Assembly (NCBI GenBank): GCA_028752905.1
Contig: JAQNBH010000011.1
Location: forward strand, 22,848,341-22,912,340
DNA from: Cladorhizidae sp. MBARI D1340-BT2
Lineage: Eukaryota > Porifera > Demospongiae > Poecilosclerida > Cladorhizidae
DNA length: 64,000 nt
Direction of reading: 5' to 3'
Shown here: one piece after another, positions 33,481-46,072 of the stretch
Numbering within the stretch: position 1 is the stretch's first letter
How the letters are laid out: each line of letters starts with the position of its first letter
Position numbers and translations under genes: made by a program
The notes under the pieces: generated by a model
Told to the model about the DNA's origin: nothing
Database searches by the model: none
The model's input: only the letters and a program-made list of their open reading frames with translations

Positions 33481-36400
33481 TGTGTATCAAGCCATGAACT
33501 CTGGTGGATATCAAGATATGAACTCTGGTCTGTACCAAGCTATGAACTATGGTATGTAGCAAGACATTATTAACTTTGATATGTAGCAGTCATGAACTCT
33601 GTCTCAAGCCATGAACTCTGGCATGCAGCAAGCCATCAACTCTGGCATGCAGCAAGCCATGAACTCTGGTGTGTCAAGCCATGAACTCTGGTGTGTAACA
33701 ACAAGCCATGAACACTGGTATGCATCAAGCCATGAACTCTGGTGTACATCAAGCCATGAACACTGGTGTGCATCAAGCTATGAACTCTGGTGTGTATCAA
33801 GCTATGAACTCTGGTCTCTATCAAACGATATGAACTCTGCTTAGCAAGACATGAACTTTGGTGTGCATCAAGCCATGAACTCTGGTGGGTATCAAGCTAT
33901 GAACTTTGGTCTGTATCAAGCTATGAACTCAGGTGTGTAGCAAGCCATGAAGTCTGGTGTGTAGCAGTCATGAACTCTGTTTCAAGCCATGAACTCTGGT
34001 GTCTTAAGCCATGAACTCTGGTGTACAGCAAGCCATGAACTCCGGTGTGCATCAAGCCATGAACTCTGGTGCATCAAGCCATAAACTCTGGTGTGCATAA
34101 ATCAATGAACTCTGGTGTTTCTCAAGCTATGAACTCTGGTTGGTATCAAGCTATGAACTTTGGTGTGTAGCAAGCCATGAACTGTGGTGTGCATCAAGCT
34201 ACACGTATGAACTCTGGTGTGCATCAAGCCATGAACTCTGCTGTGTATCAGGCTATGAACTCTGGTGTGTATCAAGCCATTAACTCTGGTATGTTTCAAG
34301 CCATTGAATCTGGTGTGCAGCAAGTGATGAACTCTATCAATTCTGGTGTGCATCAAGCCATGAACTCTGGTGTGTATCGAGCTATGGTCTCTGGTGTATA
34401 TCAAGCCATGCACTCTGGTGTGTATCCAGCCATGCACTCTGGTGTGTATCAAGCCATGCACTGTGGTGGATATCAAGATATGAACTCTGGTCTGTATCAA
34501 GCTATGAACTCTGGTGTGTAGCAAGACATGAACTCTGATGTGCATCAAGCCATGAACATCATGCCATGAACTTTGGTGTGCATCAAGGCATGAACTCGGA
34601 TGTGCATCAAGCAATGAACTCTGGTGTTTATCAAGCTATGAACTCTTGTGGGTATCAAGCTATGAACTTTGGTGTGTAGCAAGCCATGAACACTGGCCTG
34701 CATCAAGCCATGAACTCTGGCGTGCATCAAGCCTTGAATTCTGGTGTGTAGCAAGCCATGAACTCTAGTGTGTAGGAAGACATGAACTCTGGTGTGTATA
34801 GAGCTATGAACTCTGGTCTGTATCAAGCTACAAACTGTGGTGTCTGGCAAGACATGAACTCTGGTGTGTATTAAGCTATGAACTCTGGTCTGTATCAAGC
34901 TATGAACTTTGGTGTGCATCAAGCCATGAACTCTGGTGTGCATAAAGCCATGAAATCGTCTATGCTTCTAGCCATAAATTCTGGTGTGCATCAAGCTATG
35001 AACTCGGGTGTGCATCTAGCCATGACTATGGGAGTGCAGCAAGCGATGAACTCTATGAATTCTGGTGTTCATCAAGCCATGAACTATGGTGTGTATCAAG
35101 AAATGAACTCTGGTATCAGTAACCAAGACATTGCATCAAGCCATGAACTCTGGTGTGTATCAAGCTATGCACTCTGGTGTGTATCAAGCCATGAACTCTG
35201 GTGGATATCAAGATATGAACTCTAGTCTGTATCAAGCTATGAACTCTGGTGTGTAGCAAGACATGAACTCTGATGTGCATCAAGCCATGAACTCTGGTGT
35301 GTATCATGCCAATGAACTCTGGTGTGTTTCAAGCCATGAACTCTGGTGTGTACCAAGCCATGAACACTTGGATGCATCAAGCCATGAACTCTGGATTGTA
35401 GGAAGCCATGAACTCTGGTGTGCATCAAGCCATGAACTCTGGTGTTTAGGAAGCCATGAACTCTGGTGTGCATCAAGCCATGAACTCTGGTGTGTACCAA
35501 GCTATGAACTCTGGTCTGTATCAAGCTATGAACTCTGGTGTGTAGCAAAACATGAATACTGGTGTGCATCAAGCTATGAACTCGGGTGTGCATCTAGCCA
35601 TGACTATGGGAGTGCAGCAAGCGATGAACTCTATGAACTCTGGTGTTCATCAAGCCATGAACTATGGTGTGTATCAAGAAATGAACTCTGGTGTCATTAA
35701 CCAAGAACATCGCATCAAGCCATGAACTCTGGTGTGTATCAAGCTATGCACTCTGGTGTGTATCAAGCCTTGAACTCTGGTGGATATCAAGATATTAACT
35801 CTAGTCTGTATCAAGCTATGAACTCTGGTGTGTAGCAAGACATGAACTCTGATGTGCATCAAGCCATGAACTCTGGTGTGTATCATGCCAATGAACTCTG
35901 GTGTGTCTCAAGCCATGAACTCTGGTGTGTACCAAGCCATGAACACTTGGATGCATCAAGCCATGAACTCTGGATTGTAGGAAGCCATGAACTCTGGTGT
36001 GCATCAAGCCATGAACTCTGGTGTTTAGGAAGCCATGAACTCTGGTGTGCATCAAGCCATGAACTCTGGTGTCTACCAAGCTATGAACTCTGGTCTGTAT
36101 CAAGCTATGAACTCTGGTGTGTAGCAAAACATGAATACTGGTGTGTATCAAGCTATGAACTCCAGTCTATATCAAGCTATATGAACTCTGGTGTGTAGTA
36201 AGACATGAACTCTGGTGTGCACCATGCAATGAACTCTGGCGGGTATCAAACTATGAACTCAGGTCTGAATCAAGCTATGAACTCGGGTGTGTAGCAAGCC
36301 ATGAAGTCTGGTGTGTAGCAGTCATGAAATCTTTATCAAGCCATGAACTCTGGTGTCTCAGGCCATGAACTCTGGTTTGCAGCAAGCCATAAACTCTGGT

Positions 36401-39400
36401 GTGCTTCAAGCAATGAAATTTGATGTGCATCAAGCCATGAACTTTGGTGGGTATGAAGCTATGAACGCTGGTGTGTGGCAAGCCATGAACTCTTGCGTTC
36501 AGCAAGCCATGAACTCTGGCATGCATCAAGCCATGAACTCTGGTGTGTATCAAGCTATGAACTTTGGTGTGTAGCAAGCCATGAACTCTGGCCTGCATCA
36601 AGCCTTGAACTCCGGCGTGCATCAAGCCTTGAACTCTGGTGTGTAGCAAGCCATGAACTCTGGTGTGTATAGAGCTATGAACTCTGGTCTATATCAAGCT
36701 ATGAACTCTGGTGTCTGGCAAGACATGAACTCTGGTGTGTATCAAGCCATGAACTCTGGTCTGTATCAAACTATGAACTCTGGTGTGCATCAAGCCATGA
36801 ACTCTGGTGTGCATAAAGCCATGAACTCAGGTGTGCTTCTAGCCATAAACTCTGGTATGCATCAAGCTATGAACTCGGGTGTGCATCAAGCCATGACTTC
36901 GTGTGTGCAGCAAGTGATGAACTCTATGAATTCTGGTGTGCATCAAGCCATGAACTATGGTATGTATCAAGACATGAAATCTGGTGTCAGTAACCATGAA
37001 CTCCGCATCAAGCCATGAACTCTGGTGTGTATCAAGCTATGCATTCTAGTGTGTATCAAGCCATGAACTCTGGTGGATATCAAGATATGAACTCTGGTCT
37101 GTACCAAGCTTTGAACTATGGTGTGTAGCAAGACATGAACTCTGACGTGCATCAAGCCATGAACTCTGGTGTGTATCATGCCATGAACTCTGGTGTGTTT
37201 CAAGCCATGAACTCTGGTGTGTACCAAGCCATGAACTCTTGGGTGCATCAAGCCATGAACTCTGGCGTGCAGCAAGCCATGAACTCTGGCGTGCAGCAAG
37301 CCATGAACTCTTGTGTGTCAAGCCATGAACTCTGGTGTGTAACAACAAGCCATGAACACTGGTATGCATCAAGCCATGAACTCTGGTGTACATCAAGCCA
37401 AGAACACTGGTGTGCATCAAGCTATGAACTCTGGTGTGTATCAAGCTATGAACTCTGGTCTGTATGAAATGATATGAACTCTAGTGTGTTGTAAAACATG
37501 AATTCTGGTGTGTATCAAGCTATGAACTCTAGTCTATATCAAGCTATATGAAATCTGGTGTGTAGCAAGACATATACTTTGGTGTGCATCAAGCCATGAA
37601 CTCTGGTGGGTATCAAGCTATGAACTCTGGTCTGTATCAAGCTATGAACTCGGGTGTGTAGCAAGCCATGAAGTCTGGTGTGTAGCAGTCATGAACTCTG
37701 TTTCAAGCCATGAACACTGGTGTCTTAAGCCATGAACTCTGGTATACAGCAAGCCATAAACTCTGGTGTGCATCAAGCCATGAACTCTGGTGCATCAAGC
37801 AATAAACTCTGGTGTGCATCAAGCAATGAACTCTGGTGTTTCTCAAGCTATGAACTCTGGTTCGTATCAAGCTATGAACTCTGGTGTCTGGCAAGACATG
37901 AACTCTGGTGTGTATCAAGCTATGAACTCTGGTCTGTATCAAGCTATGAACTCTGTTGTGCATCAAGCCATGAACTCTGGTATGCATAAAGCCATGAACT
38001 CGGGTATGCTTCTAGCCATAAATTCTGGTGTGCATCAAGCTATGAACTCGGGTGTGCATCAAGCCATGACTTCGGGAGTGCAGCAAGCGTTGAACTCTAT
38101 GAACTCTGGTGTGCATCAAGCCATGAACTATGGTGTGTGTCAAGACATGAACTCTGGTGTCAGTAACCAAGAAGTTCGCATCAAGCCATGAACTCTGGTG
38201 TGTATCAAGCTATGCACTCTGGTGTGTATCAAGCCATGAAATCTAGTGGATATCAAGATATGAACTCTGGTCTGTATCAAGCTATGAACTCTGATGTGCA
38301 TCAAGCCATGAACTCTGGTGTGCATAAAGCCATGAACTCGGGTATGCTTCTAGCCATAAATTCTGGTGTGCATCAAGCCATGACTTCGTGTGTGCAGCAA
38401 GTGATGAACTCTATGAACTCTGGTGTGCATCAAGCCATGAACTATGGTGTGTATCAAGACATGAAATCTGGTGTCAGTAACCATGAACTCTGCATCAAGC
38501 CATGAACTCTGGTGTGTATCAAGCTATGCACTCTAGTGTGTATCAAGCCATGAACTCTGGTGGATATCAAGATATGAACTCTGGTCTGTACCAAGCTATG
38601 AACTATGGTATGTAGCAAGACATTATTAACTTTGATATGTAGCAGTCATGAACTCTGTCTCAAGCCATGAACTCTGGCATGCAGCAAGCCATCAACTCTG
38701 GCATGCAGCAAGCCATGAACTCTGGTGTGTCAAGCCATGAACTCTGGTGTGTAACAACAAGCCATGAACACTGGTATGCATCAAGCCATGAACTCTGGTG
38801 TACATCAAGCCACGAACACTGGTGTGCATCAAGCTATGAACTCTGGTGTGTATCAAGCTATGAACTCTGGTCTCTATCAAACGATATGAACTCTGCTTAG
38901 CAAGACATGAACTTTGGTGTGCATCAAGCCATGAACTCTGGTGGGTATCAAGCTATGAACTCTGGTCTGTATCAAGCTATGAACTCAGGTGTGTAGCAAG
39001 CCATGAAGTCTGGTGTGTAGCAGTCATGAACTCTGTTTCAAGCCATGAACTCTGGTGTCTTAAGCCATGAACTCTGGTGTACAGCAAGCCATGAACTCCG
39101 GTGTGCATCAAGCCATGAACTCTGGTGCATCAAGCCATAAACTCTGGTGTGCATAAATCAATGAACTCTGGTGTTTCTCAAGCTATGAACTCTGGTTGGT
39201 ATCAAGCTATGAACTTTGGTGTGTAGCAAGCCATGAACTGTGGTGTGCATCAAGCTACACATATGAACTCTGGTGTGCATCAAGCCATGAACTCTGCTGT
39301 GTATCAGGCTATGAACTCTGGTGTGTATCAAGCCATTAACTCTGGTATGTTTCAAGCCATTGAATCTGGTGTGCAGCAAGTGATGAACTCTATCAATTCT

Positions 39401-42400
39401 GGTGTGCATCAAGCCATGAACTCTGGTGTGTATCGAGCTATGGTCTCTGGTGTATATCAAGCCATGCACTCTGGTGTGTATCCAGCCATGCACTCTGGTG
39501 TGTATCAAGCCATGCACTCTGGTGGATATCAAGATATGAACTCTGGTCTGTATCAAGCTATGAACTCTGGTGTGTAGCAAGACATGAACTCTGATGTGCA
39601 TCAAGCCATGAACATCATGCCATGAACTTTGGTGTGCATCAAGGCATGAACTCGGATGTGCACAAGCAATGAACTCTGGTGTTTATCAAGCTATGAACTC
39701 TTGTGGGTATCAAGCTATGAACTTTGGTGTGTAGCAAGCCATGAACACTGGCCTGCATCAAGCCATGAACTCTCTGGCGTGCATCAAGCCTTAAATTCTG
39801 GTGTGTAGCAAGCCATGAACTCTAGTGTGTAGGAAGACATGAACTCTGGTGTGTATAGAGCTATGAACTCTGGTCTGTATCAAGCTACAAACTGTGGTGT
39901 CTGGCAAGACATGAACTCTGGTGTGTATTAAGCTATGAACTCTGGTCTGTATCAAGCTATGAACTTTGGTGTGCATCAAGCCATGACTCTGGTGTGCATA
40001 AAGCCATGAAATCGTCTATGCTTCTAGCCATAAATTCTGGTGTGCATCAAGCTATGAACTCGGGTGTGCATCTAGCCATGACTATGGGAGTGCAGCAAGC
40101 GATGAACTCTATGAACTCTGATGTGCATCAAGCCATGAACTCTGGTGTGTATCATGCCAATGAACTCTGGTGTGTTTCAAGCCATGAACTCTGGTGTGTA
40201 CCAAGCCATGAACACTTGGATGCATCAAGCCATGAACTCTGGATTGTAGGAAGCCATGAACTCTGGTGTGCATCAAGCCATGAACTCTGGTGTTTAGGAA
40301 GCCATGAACTCTGGTGTGCATCAAGCCATGAACTCTGGTGTGTACCAAGCTATGAACTCTGGTCTGTATCAAGCTATGTACTCGGGTGTGCATCTAGCCA
40401 TGACTATGGGAGTGCAGCAGGCGATGAACTCTATGAACTCTGGTGTTCATCAAGCCATGAACTATGGTGTGTATCAAGAAATGAACTCTGGTGTCATTAA
40501 CCAAGAACATCGCATCAAGCCATGAACTCTGGTGTGTATCAAGCTATGCACTCTGGTGTGTATCAAGCCTTGAACTCTGGTGGATATCAAGATATTAACT
40601 CTAGTCTGTATCAAGCTATGAACTCTGGTGTGTAGCAAGACATGAACTCTGATGTGCATCAAGCCATGAACTCTGGTGTGTATCATGCCAATGAACTCTG
40701 GTGTGTCTCAAGCCATGAACTCTGGTGTGTACCAAGCCATGAACACTTGGATGCATCAAGCCATGAACTCTGGATTGTAGGAAGCCATGAACTCTGGTGT
40801 GCATCAAGCCATGAACTCTGGTGTTTAGGAAGCCATGAACTCTGGTGTGCATCAAGCCATGAACTCTGGTGTCTACCAAGCTATGAACTCTGGTCTGTAT
40901 CAAGCTATGAACTCTGGTGTGTAGCAAAACATGAATATTGGTGTGTATCAAGCTATGAACTCCAGTCTATATCAAGCTATATGAACTCTGGTGTGTAGTA
41001 AGACATGAACTCTGGTGTGCACCATGCAATGAACTCTGGCGGGTATCAAACTATGAACTCAGGTCTGAATCAAGCTATGAACTCGGGTGTGTAGCAAGCC
41101 ATGAAGTCTGGTGTGTAGCAGTCATGAAATCTTTATCAAGCCATGAACTCTGGTGTCTCAGGCCATGAACTCTGGTTTGCAGCAAGCCATAAACTCTGGT
41201 GTGCTTCAAGCAATGAAATTTGATGTGCATCAAGCCATCAACTTTGGTGGGTATGAAGCTATGAACGCTGGTGTGTGGCAAGCCATGAACTCTTGCGTTC
41301 AGCAAGCCATGAACTCTGGCATGCATCAAGCCATGAACTCTGGTGTGTATCAAGCTATGAACTTTGGTGTGTAGCAAGCCATGAACTCTGGCCTGCATCA
41401 AGCCTTGAACTCCGGCATGCATCAAGCCTTGAACTCTGGTGTGTAGCAAGCCATGAACTCTGGTGTGTATAGAGCTATGAACTCTGGTCTATATCAAGCT
41501 ATGAACTCTGGTGTCTGGCAAGACATGAACTCTGGTGTGTATCAAGCCATGAACTCTGGTCTGTATCAAACTATGAACTCTGGTGTGCATCAAGCCATGA
41601 ACTCTGGTGTGCATAAAGCCATGAACTCAGGTGTGCTTCTAGCCATAAACTCTGGTATGCATCAAGCTATGAACTCGGGTGTGCATCAAGCCATGACTTC
41701 GTGTGTGCAGCAAGTGATGAACTCTATGAACTCTGGTGTGCATCAAGCCATGAACTATGGTGTGTATCAAGACATGAAATCTGGTGTCAGTAACCATGAA
41801 CTCCGCATCAAGCCATGAACTCTGGTGTGTATCAAGCTATGCATTCTAGTGTGTATCAAGCCATGAACTCTGGTGGATATCAAGATATGAACTCTGGTCT
41901 GTACCAAGCTTTGAACTATGGTGTGTAGCAAGACATGAACTCTGACGTGCATCAAGCCATGAACTCTGGTGTGTATCATGCCATGAACTCTGGTGTGTTT
42001 CAAGCCATGAACTCTGGTGTGTACCAAGCCATGAACTCTTGGGTGCATCAAGCCATGAACTCTGGCGTGCAGCAAGCCATGAACTCTGGCGTGCAGCAAG
42101 CCATGAACTCTTGTGTGTCAAGCCATGAACTCTGGTGTGTAACAACAAGCCATGAACACTGGTATGCATCAAGCCATGAACTCTGGTGTACATCAAGCCA
42201 AGAACACTGGTGTGCATCAAGCTATGAACTCTGGTGTGTATCAAGCTATGAACTCTGGTCTGTATGAAATGATATGAACTCTAGTGTGTTGTAAAACATG
42301 AATTCTGGTGTGTATCAAGCTATGAACTCTAGTCTATATCAAGCTATATGAAATCTGGTGTGTAGCAAGACATATACTTTGGTGTGCATCAAGCCATGAA

Positions 42401-43200
42401 CTCTGGTGGGTATCAAGCTATGAACTCTGGTCTGTATCAAGCTATGAACTCGGGTGTGTAGCAAGCCATGAAGTCTGGTGTGTAGCAGTCATGAACTCTG
42501 TTTCAAGCCATGAACACTGGTGTCTTAAGCCATGAACTCTGGTATACAGCAAGCCATAAAGTCTGGTGTGCATCAAGCCATGAACTCTGGTGCATCAAGC
42601 AATAAACTCTGGTGTGCATCAAGCAATGAACTCTGGTGTTTCTCAAGCTATGAACTCTGGTTCGTATCAAGCTATGAACTCTGGTGTGTATCAAGCTATG
42701 AACTCTGGTCTGTATCAAGCTATGAACTCTGTTGTGCATCAAGCCATGAACTCTGGTATGCATAAAGCCATGAACTCGGGTATGCTTCTAGCCAAAAATT
42801 CTGGTGTGCATCAAGCTATGAACTCGGGTGTGCATCAAGCCATGACTTCGGGAGTGCAGCAAGCGTTGAACTCTATGAACTCTGGTGTGCATCAAGCCAT
42901 GAACTATGGTGTGTGTCAAGACATGAACTCTGGTGTCAGTAACCAAGAAGTTCGCATCAAGCCATGAACTCTGGTGTGTATCAAGCTATGCACTCTGGTG
43001 TGTATCAAGCCATGAAATCTAGTGGATATCAAGATATGAACTCTGGTCTGTATCAAGCTATGAACTCTGATGTGCATCAAGCCATGAACTCTGGTGTGCA
43101 TAAAGCCATGAACTCGGGTATGCTTCTAGCCATAAATTCTGGTGTGCATCAAGCTATGAACTCGGGTTTTTCCTTAAGCCATGACTTCGGGAGTGCAGCA
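33450..43200 (+). repeat. Higher-order repeat domain 3, ~4.8-5.06 kb period, two copies
   Basis: Matching strings at 33611/38667 and 34177/39233 are offset by 5,056 bp. From about 35.7 to 37.9 kb the offset to the second copy is exactly 4,800 bp (35842/40642, 36653/41453, 37135/41935, 37732/42532), which is 200 unit lengths. A later change to 4,776 reflects loss of one 24-bp unit near 42.68 kb. Confidence 0.9.
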
Positions 43201-43980
43201 AGCGTTGAACTCTATGAACTCTGGTGTGCATCAAGCCATGAACTATGGTGTGTGTCAAGACATGAACTCTGGTGTCAGTAACCAAGAAGTTCGCATCAAG
43301 CCATGAACTCCGGTGTGTATCAAGCTATGCACTCAGGTGTGTATCAAGCCATGAAATCTAGTGGATATCAAGATATGAACTCTGGTCTGTATCAAGCTAT
43401 GAACTCTGATGTGCATCAAGCCATGAACTCTGGTGTGCATAAAGCCATGAACTCGGATATGCTTCTAGCCATAAATTCTGGTGTGCATCAAGCTATGAAC
43501 TCGGGTTTTTCCTTAAGCCATGACTTCGGGAGTGCAGCAAGCGTTGAACTCTATGAACTCTGGTGTGCATCAAGCCATGAACTATGGTGTGTGTCAAGAC
43601 ATGAACTCTGGTGTCAGTAACCAAGAAGTTCGCATCAAGCCATGAACTCTGGTGTGTATCAAGCTATGCACTCTGGTGTGTATCAAGCCATGAAATCTAG
43701 TGGATATCAAGATATGAACTCTGGTCTGTATCAAGCTATGAACTCTGGTGTGTAGCAAGACATGAACTCTGATGTGCATCAATCCATCAACTCTGGTGTG
43801 TATCATGCCAATGAACTCTGGTGTGTTTCAAGCCATGAACTCTGTCTGGTGTGTACGAAGCCATGAACACTTGGGTGCATCAAGCCATGAACTCTGGATT
43901 GTAGGAAGCCATGAATGCTGGTGTGCATCAAGCCATGAACTCTGGTGTGTAGGAAGCCATGAACTCTGGTATGCATCAAG
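42964..43980 (+). repeat. 339-bp tandem repeat, two full copies and a partial third
   Basis: The 339-bp string starting at 42964 repeats at 43303 and partly at 43642. Each full copy contains the rare CTCGGGTTTTTCCTTAAGCC variant, absent from the parent copy near 38.2-38.5 kb, so the variant arose before this triplication. Confidence 0.88.
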
Positions 43981-44513
43981 CCATGAACTCTGGTGTGTAC
44001 CAAGCTATGAACTCTGGTCTGTATCAGGCTATGAAATTTGGTGTGTAGCAAAACATGAATTCTGGTGTGTATCAAGCTATGAACTCCAGTCTATATCAAG
44101 CTATATGAACTCTGGTGTGTAACAAGACATGAACTCTGGTGTGCAGCAAGCCATGAACTCTGGCGGGTATCAAACTATGAACTCTGGTCTGTATCAAGCT
44201 ATGAACTCGGGTGCCATGAAGTCTGGTGTGTAGCAGTCATGAAATCTGTATCAGGCCATGAACTCTGGTGTCTCAAGCCATGAACTCTGGTTTGCAGCAA
44301 GCCATAAACTCTGGTGCAATGAAAATTGGTGTGCATCACGCCGTGAACTTTGGTGGGTATGAAGCTATGAATGCTGGTGTGAGGCAAGCCATGAACTCAA
44401 GATTGCGTTCAGCAAGCCATGAACTCTGGCATGCATCAAGCCATCAACTCTGGTGTGTATCAAGCTATGAATTCTGGGGTGTAGCAAAACATGAACTCTG
44501 GTGTGTAGCAAGA

Positions 44514-44577
44514 CATGAACTCTGGTGTGTAGCAGTCATGAACTCTGTATCAAGCCATGAACTCTGGTGTCTCAAGC
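44514..44577 (+). repeat. Short-unit cassette (23 + 19 + 22 bp), one example of a recurring module
   Basis: Three successive irregular units (44514-44536, 44537-44555, 44556-44577) replace 24-bp units. The recognisable wording is TAGCAGTCATGAACTCTG, then TATCAAGCC, then GGTGTCTCAAGCC. The same module recurs many times, for example near 16440, 18945, 19540, 24610, 26745, 29545, 36320 and 51530. It removes 8 bp per pass and so resets the phase of every frame in the array. Confidence 0.75.
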
Positions 44578-46072
44578 CATGAACTCTGGTGTGTGTCAAG
44601 CCATGAACTCTGGTGTGCATCAAGCCATGAACTTTGGTGTGCATCAAGCCATGAACTATGGTGTGCATCAAGCCATAAACAACTCTGGTGTACATCAAGC
44701 CTTGAACTCTGGCATGTATCAACCCATGAACTCTGGTGTGCATCAAGCCATGAACTCTGGTATGCATCAAACCATGAACTTTGGTGTGCATCAAGTAATG
44801 AACTCTGGTGGGTATCAAGCCAAGAACTCTGGTGTATAGCAACCCATGAAATCTGATGTGCAGCAAGCCATGAACTCTGGCACGCATCAAGCCATAAACT
44901 CTGGTATGTATCAAGCTATGAACTCTGGTGTGAAGCAAGACATGAACTCTAGTGTGTAGCAGTCATGAACTCTGTACCAAGCCATGAACTCTGGTGTATC
45001 AAGCTATGAACTCTGGTGTGTGTCAAGCCATGAACTCTGGTTTGCATCAAGCCATTAACTCAGGCATGTATCAAGCTATTAACTCTGGTGTGCATCAAAC
45101 CCATAAACTCTGGTGTGCATCAAGCCATGAACTCTGGTGTGCAGCAAGCGATCAACTCTATGAACTCTGGTGTGCATCAAGCCATGAATTCTGGTGTGTA
45201 TCGTGCTATGAACTCTTGTGTGTATCAAGCCATGCACTCTGGTGTGCATCATGCCATGAACTTTGGTGTGCATCAAGGCATGAACTCGGATATGATTCAT
45301 GCAATGAACTATGGTGTTTATCAACTATGAACTCTAGTGGGTATCAAGCTATGAACTTTGGTGTGTAGCAAGCCATGAACTCTGGCCTGCATCAAGCCAT
45401 GAACTCTGGCGTGCATCAAGCCTTGAACTCTGGTGTGTAGCAAGCCATGAACTCTGGTGTGTAGGAAGACATGAACTCTGGTCTGTATCAAGCTATGAAC
45501 TCTGGTATGCATCAAGCCATGAACTCTGGTGTGCATAAAGCATGAACTCTGGTGTGCTTCTAGCCATAAACTGTGGTGTGCATCAAGCTATGAACTCGGG
45601 TGTGCATCAAGCCATTACTTCGTGTGAGCAGCAAGTTATGAACTCTATGAACTCTGGTCTGCATCAAGCCATGAACTATGGTGTGTATCAAGACATGAAA
45701 TCTGGTGTCAGTAACCATGAATTCTGCATCAAGCCATGAACTATGGTGTGTATCAAGCTATGAACTCGGGTGTGTAGCAAGACATGAACTCTGATGTGCA
45801 TCTAGCCATGAACTCTGGTATGAATCAAGCCATGAACTGTGGTGTGTTTCAAGCCATGAACTCTGGTGTGTACCAAGCCATGAACTCTTGAGTACATCAA
45901 GCCATGAACTCTGGTTTGTAGGAAGCCATGAACTCTGGTGTGCATCAAGCCATGAACTCTGGTGTGTAGGAAGCCATGAACTCTGGTGTGCATCAAGCCA
46001 TGAACTCTGGTGTGCATCAAGCCATGAACTCTGGTGTGTACCAAGCTATGAACTCTGGTCTGTATCATGCTC

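Larger units (their letters stand above)
16124..46072 (+). repeat. Giant 24-bp minisatellite, main block
   Basis: About 30 kb of tandem units of 24 bp, core AACTCTGGTGTGCATCAAGC preceded by CATG. Unit classes recur: GCATCAAGCCATG, GTATCAAGCTATG, GTAGCAAGACATG, GCAGCAAGCCATG, and GGGTATC or GTCTGTATC variants. Because 24 is eight codons and the unit lacks stops in two frames on each strand, long frames appear everywhere (MNSGVHQA and SSHELWCA forward; GLMHTRVH and HQSSWLDA reverse). They stop wherever GTGTAGCAAG units (MNSGV then TAG) or odd-length units occur, lack any non-repeat domain, and differ between copies, so I do not annotate them as genes. The array is layered into higher-order repeats listed separately. 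It ends where the Ty3/gypsy fragment begins. Confidence 0.97.

Noticed and set aside
16124..46072. Dozens of 60-170 codon frames as a family of repetitive proteins
   Set aside because: They are forced by the 24-bp unit, appear on both strands over the same bases, carry no other domain, and are cut by TAG variants and odd-length units at different places in each copy.
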